A stretch of DNA of 64,000 bases from Glebionis coronaria (Eukaryota; Streptophyta; Magnoliopsida; Asterales; Asteraceae): positions 288,256,140-288,320,139 of the forward strand of contig CM046875.1 in assembly GCA_025667525.1 (NCBI GenBank), read 5' to 3'. The notes beneath the pieces were generated by a model. It searched no databases. It was not told where the DNA came from and saw nothing but the letters and a program-made list of their open reading frames with translations. The translations under genes were made by a program, and so were the position numbers. Positions within the stretch are counted from its first letter, which is position 1. The number at the start of each line of letters is the position of its first letter. Below, piece after piece: positions 56,075 through 64,000 of the stretch.

Positions 56075-57659
56075 TTGTTGGCTCTCGATCTGGTTGATCT
56101 ACAAGGTTTTCATTGTTATGTTATTTTCTGTTTTTGAATAGATAATGATGTTCCTGTTGATCTAGGGTTTTTCCCAACAAACCCTAGATGCTTGTTGCTA
56201 TTCATATGATGTTACTGTGATGTTGCTGCTAGTACTGTGATGTTGATTATACTAGCTTTGGTGAGTTGATTTTCAATCAATGATGAACCCTAGTATAATC
56301 AAAGGTAAATGATGGTAGTAGCTGCTGTGAATAAACCCTAGGTGATTCGTGACTACTGGTGGTTGAAGGTGATATGGTTGTTGTAAGGATCTTAAATTCG
56401 TTTAGGGTTGTAAAGCCCTAGATTCGTTTTTATGGTGGCAGCAGTGTTTTCACTCCTTCGTGACATAAGATTAGGGTTTCTTATGTAAATGTTTGCTGAT
56501 TATTCAAACAAATATGGAAGATTGCATGCAAGTATGATGTGGGCGTCCAGGGTTTTGTCAAAAGCAGATTGTGACATGACCCATGTAGGCAGAAACGGAC
56601 GAGTGAGCAGTTGTTGAGTAGTGTGTTGTGGTCCCGAATCTGACTTCCCAAAGAACAAGAAACGAGGTACTATTGCTTTTGTCTCATTGCGATCATATGT
56701 TTCTAATTTCTATGTTCACGTGGGATTAAGCTTAAAGTAATTAAAAGGGAAAAGTATGTACTGCTCACGTAAATTCAAGTAACAGACGTGGGGTATACAC
56801 TTTTTGGTACGTGATATGCTTTGGAAATATTGTTTCCTATTTTGTGGGTACTACAGTTGGCAAATACGCATGATAATCATTCCTATAAATGTGTGGTTAA
56901 ATGTTTATCCCATATTATTGGAAGGAGATTGCCATAGGTGGAGTTTCTGATATTTCGAATGTCAAATAGTGGTGCCGTAGTATGGGACTGAATATACACA
57001 CGTATTTTTTTTTGGGTTTCTAAAGCTGAAAAGATATTCACGTATCTTTATTTTATATGGGTAGTGCATGGTTCAATTCCTGATTTTCAGGGATTATGAT
57101 TGACTATATCATTATTCCTTTTATATTTGGAGATATAAAAGCTGGACGTGTGATAAGGATAACAAAGATGTGTTCTAGCTGATTTTTAGGGTTGGTTTAT
57201 TTTACACGTTTTGGAGTGTTGGAAAAGGTCACGCATTAAAAAGAATCCCTGATTTTTAGGGTTGGTTTATTACTCTCATCTAAACTAAGTTTTAGGAGTA
57301 TTATTTTGATTCTAAAAGGAAACTTCAATTATTTGGATGAGAAGTCAACATGGCAGTTATGTGATCATGAGTTCATTTGTAACGTCATATATTTGGGCTG
57401 GTATTAATATGAGACGTGTAATGCTTCTATTTAGGAGCATTCTATGTTAGTTATGACAGGCAGACATGACTATTATTCCGTATGTTGTGGGTATAAGATT
57501 AGCATGGTGTTATGTCAGACTACTTCAAAGTTTATGATAAAGGCAGCAGCAGCAACGGAATTAGTAACAACTTTATCGACAGTGGAGAATGTCAAAAAAA
57601 AATTTGAAAAAAAAATTGAAAAAAAAAAATGAAAGAAAAAAAAGAAAAAAAAGAGGAGG

Positions 57660-57960
57660 GTTTGAGATGCTACTGGTAGGGTATGTTGTTCCTACTGGTG
57701 AGCTATGGTTCCTACTGGTCTCTTATATTCATGGTGGTTTTGTTCTTGGTTCCTCCTAGTAATATTTGATGGTTCCTCCTGGTTGAATCATCGGTTCATA
57801 CTAGTCGGTTTCTGCTGGTCCGTACCACTGGTCGGTTCCTACTGGTTTGTTCCTCCTGGTAGGTGTATGTTCTTGCTGACTTTCTTCTGGTTCCTGCTGG
57901 CTTGTTGTATACTAACTTTCTTTGGTCGGTTTTGGTTCCTACTCGTCAAGTAAGATTGCT
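57660..57960. repeat. Dispersed GGTTCCTACTGGT words
   Basis: About 12 imperfect copies of (g)gttcct(a/c)ctggt lie in 300 bp (e.g. 57708, 57749, 57770, 57831, 57849 and 57887). The same theme, GTTCCCACTG, recurs upstream of the 28-bp minisatellite in the Gypsy LTRs, on that plus strand. Upstream, 57590-57655 is a poly-A-rich stretch. Confidence 0.65.
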
Positions 57961-58107
57961 ACTACTCTGATTTAGTGACTAGTCTGATGTCACTACTGTT
58001 ACTGGAGGAGGAGTTCTCAGCTATCATGATTTCGTTGTGGAGATTCATTGAAGAAGACATTTGATTATCACTTATTTTATGTTGTAGTTTATTTTCACAG
58101 GTTTTGT

Positions 58108-58260
58108 GTTCTTATCATCTCTTAAAAGGAAGGGAGTACCTTTTAAGCTAACTTGCTTGGTTTGTATGGTGACGAAGACTCGACATATCTAGCGAAGGGG
58201 TACGATCTTTTCATATCTTAAAAGGAGTAGCAGCCTTTTTAAGATAACTTGCTCTATGTG
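58108..58260. repeat. Imperfect duplication with AAAAGG/CCTTTT hairpins
   Basis: TCTTAAAAGGAAGGGAGTACCTTTTAAG (58117-58145) and TCTTAAAAGGAGTAGCAGCCTTTTTAAG (58217-58245) are two copies about 100 bp apart. Each is an inverted repeat (CTTAAAAGG/CCTTTTAAG) with a different loop, followed by TAACTTGCT. Confidence 0.8.
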
Positions 58261-58607
58261 TACATTTGATATCGCTTGAAGGGGTTACGTTATTGTGCTC
58301 AGTGTCTCATTTATTTGAGGATTTTGTTCGAGCTCGACGTCACGTGGTTAGTGCAAGACATAAGACACAAGTTTGGGAGATTCCACTTCTTCATCAAATT
58401 CGTTATACTTGATTTTCTTCATCAGTAATCTCTCCATGGAGCCTACTGGATTTGCCGTGCACTTCTTAAGGGGAAGACGATCCTTTTTGAGTTGATGTGA
58501 CAAAAAGGGGAAGAATGCATGGATCAATGGGAAGCTTAGCCTTCATCTATATTAGCTTCAGGGGAAGCTTGTGCTTACTGGTTTTGTCAAATCAACTAGG
58601 GGAAGAT

Positions 58608-58967
58608 TGTTGGGACTTAGATATCTTGAATGATATGACAAAACAAGATGAAGGACCTAGTAGTAATATGTTAGCTTAGTAAGTAAGCTAGGGTTGTGAT
58701 GTAACCCTAGTCCCTCTATTATATAAAGAGGGTACCACCTTGGTTGTTATTCATTCATTCACAAACAATGTAAACCATAGGTGTGTGTGCGTTCTCCTGG
58801 TGTCAAGCCTATTAGGCACCAGGAGTAGTAGTTAATAGCATTATTAATAGTAATCTTTATTAGTGAAAGCCTTGTTCTTGGTTATGATTGTGTTTATTAT
58901 GATTCTGCTGTGCATTTACAATCATGATCATGATATCCTAGATGAGTCTAGATCCTTGGACTCAACA
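58608..58967 (+). repeat. 3' LTR of the non-coding Copia element (360 bp)
   Basis: Follows the PPT-like CTAGGGGAAGAT at 58596-58607. Ends GACTCAACA with the TATAG target copy next. The hairpin CTCCTGGTG/CACCAGGAG is at 58794-58825. Confidence 0.92.
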
Positions 58968-58972
58968 TATAG

Positions 58973-59979
58973 GAGAGGAACCATTGACAAAACTCTTCAT
59001 CAAGAAAAATGCCAAAGACATCATTCTAGTTCAAGTCTATGTTGATGACATCATTTTTGGTTCTACCAAGAAGACATGGTGTGAAGAGTTTGAATCTTTG
59101 ATGAAAGGAAGATTTCAAATGAGTTCTGTGGGAGAACTAACTTTCTTTTTGGGACTGCAAGTCAAACAAAGGAAAGATGGAATATTTATCAGCCAAGATA
59201 AATATGTTGCTGAAATCTTAAAGAAATTTTCATGTATGGATACAAGGAGTACAAGCACACCTTTTGAATCCAAGAAATCTTTATCAAAAGATGAACATGG
59301 AAAAGATGTTGACATTCATCTCTATAGGTCAATGATTGGTTCATTGATGTATCTTACTACTTCAAGACCAGATATAATGTTTGTTGTGTGTGCCTTTTCA
59401 AGATTCTAAGTTCATCCAAAGGTGTCACATCTTTATGTTGTGAAGAAGATTTTTAAATATCTTAAAAGTCAACCTAATTTAGGATTATGGTATCCTAGAG
59501 ATTCCACCTTTGAATTGGAAGCTTACTCAGATAGTGATTATGCTGGTGCAAATCATGATAGGAAATCCACAATAGGAGGTTGTCAATTCCTAGGCAGAAG
59601 ACTCATATCATGGCAGTGTAAGAAGCAAACCATTGTTGCTACTTCTACAACTGAAGCTGAATATGTAGCTGCTGCTCATTGCTGTGGACAAGTACTTTGG
59701 ATTCAAAATCAATTGTTGGACTATGGGTTTAACTTCATGAACACCAAGATTTACATTGATAATGAAAGTACTATATGCATTGTCAAGAATCCAGTATTTC
59801 ACTCTAAGACTAAGCATATTGAAATAAGACATCACTTTATAAGAGATGATTATGACAAAAAGCTTATTCAAGTCTTGAAGATTCATATAGACAACAATGT
59901 AGCTGATTTGTTGACCAAGGCATTTGATACAAAGAGATTCGAATTCCTGGTAACACACATTGGTATGCTCAACCAATAA
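58973..59979 (+). pseudogene. pol: Copia RT C-terminal half and RNase H
   Basis: The frame resumes after TATAG and shows LVQVYVDDIIFG, the YVDD active site (59038-59049), then FFLGLQVKQ and the thumb with LYRSMIGSLMYLTTSRPDI. TAA at 59407-59409 stands for a Gln codon. RNase H follows with the first Asp in YSDSDYAG, Glu in TTEAEYVAA and Asp in YIDNEST, then HIEIRHHFIRD and ADLLTKAF close to the natural end at TAA 59977-59979. Only one stop lies between here and the end of pol. Confidence 0.88.
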
Positions 59980-60378
59980 CATGCTGCATATGTTGAGGGG
60001 AGGTAATAGTTGTACAAATTTTTATAATTTTTATTGTATAGTCTATGTTTTGTGTTTTTGATGTTATTGCAGGTTTATAGAATAAGATAAAAGAGGTTAC
60101 ATGTCTAGTGGAAAGCATGAACTGGTCAAAATTGTGAGGTACCGTTGTCACTCCAAGTACCGCTAGCACAAAACCAAGTACCGCTTATGTTCCATGTACC
60201 GCTACATGTCCGTTGTACCGTTAAGAGTCTCTTTTGTAAATTTGGCAGTTTCTTCGCGCTTGGGTTTGTTATTTACTTAAATACTTACCCCAATTACATA
60301 ATTGATTCACCTAATCTTTTATTTTTCTCTCTCGATTCTATAACCTTCTCTCTAATCTTTCGATCATCAAAAATACTA
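59980..60378 (+). other. Spacer between pol and third ORF, with AAGTACCGCT words
   Basis: ATGCTGCATATGTTGAGGGG follows the pol stop. At 60138-60225 five copies of (a)agtaccg(c/t)t occur in 90 bases (60155, 60176 and near 60137, 60194 and 60215). The end is T/C-rich (60310-60360) before ATG 60379. Confidence 0.6.
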
Positions 60379-61007
60379 ATGGCTGCCTTACAAGTAATCT
60401 CTAAGCACAACTTGTTTGTGAATCTTGCTACGAATGATGACTCTCTTAGTTTCCATGAGATGCTTGGTTTCCTATCTCGAAGTCATGTTCGTTTCGTACT
60501 CACTGTAGTTCCAGTTGTCTCTATACCCATTGTTGAACAATTTTGGGATACTGTTGTTTTAGGTACTCGTTTTGATCAACCTTGCATTAAGGCTAGGGTT
60601 AATCATAGGAATATATATGTCACTGAAGTACTGCTACGAGCAAGTTTGAGACTTAATGACGAAAATGGACTTAGTACGCTAAATAATACAGAGATTCATG
60701 ATGGCCTTGCAGCCATGGGCTATGGGGTGGTAGGGAAAGTCTTACTTTCTTTAAAGCATTATTTTCACCTCAATGGAAATTGCTTTTTCATGCTATTATT
60801 CACTGTTTAAGTTCAAAAAGTACATCTTTTGATCAAATACCTGCTACATTGGCATCTGTTGGTATTTGTCTAGCAAATAACAGGGTTTTTAATTTTTCAA
60901 AATTTATTTTTGAAGGCATGACTAGGAATTTGGAAGGGACTAAGAAGTTTTTGATGTATCCTAGATTCATTCAGGCTTTAGTTAGTGACCAAATACCTAC
61001 CTACTAG
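60379..61007 (+). pseudogene. Copia third ORF, conserved N-terminal domain
   Basis: ATG 60379 opens a frame (MAALQVISKHNLFVNL) that, with one shift near 60790, continues to 61007, about 210 codons. Landmarks are SFHEMLGFLSRSHVRF, IVEQFWDTVVL, YVTEVLLRASLRLNDENGLSTL, GLAAMGYG, HAIIHCLSSKSTSFDQI and FNFSKFIFEGMTRN, then LMYPRFIQALV. I recall this domain in proteins downstream of Copia pol in Asteraceae; such loci are sometimes auto-annotated as longin-like or synaptobrevin-like, which I cannot confirm. Its function is unknown. It is in the usual position of the extra (env-like) ORF of some plant Copia elements but has no visible signal peptide. Confidence 0.65.
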
Positions 61008-61060
61008 CATTAACTAATACATGGGATGTTCCTTCATTCACAAAGAGATCTTTCTCTTTC

Positions 61061-62622
61061 TTGAACAAACAAGGCAATGCCTTTTCAGGAACAGTAACAC
61101 CATTGTTTGCTCATATGTTAGCCCAACCTGCCAATCAAGAAGGTGAGGAACCTAGAAATGCTAGTGCTTCTCAGCAAACTCCTTCTCACCAGAGCTCCGA
61201 CTCTCTAGAAGATTCACAATATTCTTCTCACAATGTTGGTATTCCACCAAACACTGATGAGATGATCCACACACCTGCTGCTTCTATTGCTGCTAGTGGT
61301 TCACCACAAGCACAAGCACCAGAGGTGGTGGATGTTACAAATTTAACTGCTTTGTGTACAAGTTTGTCCCAACAGGTACAAGTGTTTCAGAAAGATAAGC
61401 TTGTTCAAGACAAGAAAATTGCTAAATTAGAAGCTAGCCTACTCAAGTTAAGGAACAAAGTGTCATCTTAGATGAGGCAATATAGATCTGTTCAGAAATC
61501 TGCAATCAAGAAGCAAAGACTCAGGAACCAAAAGAAAAGGCAACTAAATGCAACCAAAAAGGGGAGGAATAATGAAGAACATGGAAGGAATAATGAAGAA
61601 CAACCACCTTCTTCTGATAATCAAACAAGGATCTCTGGAAATGACATCAATTTTGAATTGGATGAGGATGTCATGGGGACTTTTAAAGATGGAACTGGTT
61701 TAGAGACTGGTGTGGATGGACCTTCAGATATGGAGATTCTACAGCAAGACCCACAACCTACTCTAGAGGAACCACAAGTTCAAGAACAAGTACAAGAACA
61801 AGTTCAAGAAAAGTTGGTAAATCAACCAGAGGAGCCACAAGTTGCAGAGACATTGGCAACTCAGCCAGAACCATTAGTTCAATCACCACCTCAAGCTAAT
61901 TGGAGTGCTTTCTATGAGAAGTTGTAGGAAATTTCTAATCAGTTTCTTGATCCATCACCACAAAGCAATAAATCAGATAAGAGTGAAGAAGTGCAAGTTG
62001 ATATGATGGCTTCTATGGAAGATAAAGTATCTAGGGATACATAAGTGATTGAAAAACAAGTGTGTCTAATACTGGTGAAGTCAACTTTGTTTAAGATCCA
62101 AGTACTGCTAAGCCGACTGCAAGTACTGCTGACATTGTTGAAGATCCAAGTACTGCTAAGCCAATTGCAAGTACCACGGGTGACCATCCTTCACTAGAAA
62201 GTCAAATTTCATTTGGAGAAAATGAGACTTTAGCCCAATTATTGCTTGATCTAAAGAAGAGTTTAGTTGAGAAGACTAAGCAAGCAGAAGTGGAGAAAAA
62301 GACACAACAAGAAGTTATTGCCTCAAAGGATCAAATTCAAGGTAAGAAAGTACAAGCTTCACACCCTACAAAAGTCATTCAACAGTTAGCTAATGAATAA
62401 GTAGCTGCCAAACTAAAGAAGAAGCTACCTAAGATAAATCCAAAGGATAAGGGGAAGAAGCAGTTATTAACAGAATCTAAAGATGAAAGTGATTCAGATG
62501 ATGATATAAACAAAGTCATGTACAGATTTAATCAAATAGACCATGATGAGGAATTTGCTTATAGAATGCAAGCACAAGTTCATGAAGATGAATTGTAGGA
62601 AGAGCTTGCAGCAAAGCAACAT
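61061..62622 (+). pseudogene. Copia third ORF, disordered middle part
   Basis: Low-complexity coding sequence with about 137 codons before TAG 61469, then 151 more before TAG 61925, and further fragments after several shifts. It is rich in Gln, Ser, Pro and Glu, with a short coiled coil (LVQDKKIAKLEASLLKLRNK) and Gln-Val-Gln-Glu repeats (about 61775-61815). AAGTACTGCT words at 62100, 62121 and 62148 lie in a degenerate part of the frame. No domain was recognised beyond its place in the third ORF. Confidence 0.55.
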
Positions 62623-63982
62623 TTGCTAGAAGCTAAAAGGATACAGCAAGAATGGAACATACAAGAGTATGACAGGATTCAAGTTGAGATACATGCAAGT
62701 GAGCTTCTTGCAGGCTCATTGATAGTTGAAGAAAAAGATGCATATGATGAAGAAGAGAAATCAAGATTGATTGATGATCTGGTAAGGGAGCAACAAAGAT
62801 TCTTTGCTCAAAAGAGAAGGAAAGAAAAGATTAAGTCTCCAACTACTATGTAGATTAGAGATCAAATGATGAACTTTCTAAAGAAAGTAAAAGGATTTAC
62901 TCATATTCAGCTGGTCAAGAAGAATTTTGAAGAAATCAAGACTTTGTATGAGCAAAGTAATAGGACTGAATTGAATTTTGTTGAGATTGGATCTAAAGTA
63001 GACAAGAAAGCTGTTGAAGAATTCAAGAAACGTCTACAACAACAAAGACAATTTGGTAGTACTCCTAGAATTAAGCCAAGTACTGTTGAACCTACAAGTA
63101 CATCTCCACCTATCAAGACCACTTATGTGAGGAAGAATAGAAAGGAGAGAGTAAGTTCAAGGGAGGAAGAGACTGCTCAAAGGATGAATACAGGAGTTGA
63201 AACTCAAGGTATTGCTCAGACTGAAAATGTACAAGCATTACATACACAGTCAACAGTACATACTGAGGAAACAATACATACAAGCTTGGAAGAGGGTTCA
63301 ACAGAACTTGAAGGAATTTCCAAGAGTGTTAAAAGGAAAAGATCAACAAAGCTAAAGAAGAAAGCTAAGAGAGCTAAAACTACAGCAGAAGATAGTGATG
63401 ATGATGAGAGCTTAAGGAAGTACTCGAAGATTGTGAAATTTGAAGATCAATAAATTGATACAGAGATTTTTGGAAAAAGAGCATCCATTGTTAAGTGGAT
63501 TTACTCTACAGATCAAGGACTTGAAGCTCATGGAATTCAGAGATCTGATGGCACAAAAAGAATATTTAGACTTTTGGAAGATTCTTCATATTCTTGACAG
63601 ACAAGATATCCAAGATCTTGTAAGGTTAGTTAAAGAAGCCAGTGCAGGTAAAACTGAAGTATCACTATTATATAGGGAATTTCTCTTTATGTATGAGCCA
63701 CACAAATGTGATCAAGAAATGTTGAAGGTATTAGAGGATCAAGTTCCTAGTTACTAGAGATATTACAGGTCATGTGGATTGCATATTTTGGATGTAGATG
63801 ATGTTAGATATTATATGCTGCAAGAGAAGACTTATCCCTTCAAAAGGAAATTTTTGGAAAGGATGTTAGAACAACAATTGGAAGTTACAGAAGATTTTGC
63901 TGATGCTTTGGAGTTGATCAGAATGGTTAAACAACAAATCAAGGATTTGAAAGATGAGGAAGAAGCTGAGAAAGAATCTTAA
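62623..63982 (+). pseudogene. Copia third ORF, coiled coil and C-terminal domain
   Basis: Charged helical sequence (62623-62853, then 62866-63453 after a stop) with KKVKGFTHIQLVKKNFEEIK and a Lys/Arg-rich end (STKLKKKAKRAK) suggests a nuclear or nucleic-acid-binding role; that is only inference. A frame change at about 63445 leads to the C-terminal domain with EYLDFWKILHILDRQDIQDL, a stop at about 63757, then CGLHILDVDDVRYYMLQEK, PFKRKFLERMLEQQLEV and ALELIRMVKQQIKDL. It ends at TAA 63980-63982. The domain order matches the third ORF of related Asteraceae copies as I recall them. No 3' LTR follows within the window. Confidence 0.6.
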
Positions 63983-64000
63983 GTGTTTGACTTTCAGTCA

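Larger units (their letters stand above)
55700..58967 (+). mobile_element. Non-coding Copia-type LTR element (3268 bp), TSD TATAG
   Basis: LTRs at 55700-56060 and 58608-58967, PBS 56063-56074, PPT just before 58608, and perfect TATAG target copies at 55695-55699 and 58968-58972. The 2.5-kb interior has no protein motif on either strand. The LTRs are nearly identical (a few differences, including a short change at TTGAGTTGAT/TTGAATGAT), so it is young. It must use another Copia's proteins. The RT frame rejoins across it. Confidence 0.92.
42125..64000 (+). mobile_element. Ty1/Copia retrotransposon with a third ORF, runs off the window
   Basis: 5' LTR, PBS, gag, protease, integrase, RT and RNase H are present in Copia order, followed by a further coding region (60379-63982) downstream of pol. 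Two later insertions (43687-51123 and 55700-58967) split gag and RT; both have perfect TSDs and the frames rejoin without them. Excluding these, about 11.1 kb of the element is seen and no 3' LTR. Several nonsense codons and frameshifts are scattered, so it is inactive. Confidence 0.92.

Noticed and set aside
55956..56141. Frame at the end of the non-coding Copia LTR, repeated at 58863
   Set aside because: It is the same LTR sequence twice, running into different flanks. It is not a gene.

Overview
The window is plant nuclear DNA made almost entirely of LTR retrotransposons inserted into one another. I found no intact host gene, rRNA, tRNA or CRISPR array. Several coded segments resemble Ty3/Gypsy and Ty1/Copia families that I know from sunflower-family (Asteraceae) genomes, including the Tekay gag with its N-terminal coiled-coil extension, the Copia gag linker with a Cys-rich motif, and a Copia third ORF downstream of pol. 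Asteraceae is therefore my best guess; the tribe is open.

Left part (1-10646, + strand coordinates): the 3' end of a Tekay-type chromovirus (+ strand; integrase tail, chromodomain, PPT and 3' LTR) is interrupted by an Athila-type Gypsy element on the minus strand (Gag, PR, RT, RNase H, IN, tRNA-Asp-type PBS, 5' LTR at 5721-7376). The Athila integrase is in turn cut by the end of another LTR (1-787).

Middle part (10647-34744): a complete, young, non-coding 10.2-kb Gypsy derivative (10919-21089, minus strand, 5-bp TSD TTTGA, about 2.79-kb LTRs differing at roughly 0.6% of sites by eye) lies in an A-rich stretch I cannot assign. It is followed by an 823-bp LTR-like copy, a reading frame of unknown origin split by a 3.1-kb solo LTR (25074-28213), a second decayed unknown frame, and two SIRE-like Copia 3' ends (30389-31838 and 34039-34744).

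Right part (34745-64000): a second Tekay-type element (5' LTR 34745-38302, PBS, N-terminal coiled-coil ORF, gag) holds a solo Athila LTR (39738-41473, TSD ATGAC). At 42125 its gag is cut by a Copia element that runs off the window. That Copia has LTR, PBS, gag, PR, IN, RT, RNase H and a third ORF, and itself holds two further insertions: a gag-only minus-strand element (43687-51123, TSD ATTGT) and a non-coding element (55700-58967, TSD TATAG). Removing each insertion with one TSD copy restores the interrupted reading frame.

The most unusual signals are structural. (i) In the gag-only element, about 1.2 kb between the ORF and the 3' LTR is a tandem array of about 150-bp units, each a set of hairpins whose stems change on both sides together. 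(ii) The PPT/U3 junction of the same element is duplicated, each copy enclosed by a different perfect 11-bp inverted repeat. (iii) Arrays of a TTGCGAT/TTCCGAT-type word occur in Athila LTRs and in the leader of this unrelated Copia-type element. (iv) A decamer AAGTACYGCT recurs about 20 times, in both orientations, through the coding and non-coding parts of the host Copia element. All coding regions except the 742-codon Gag-like ORF carry stops or frameshifts.
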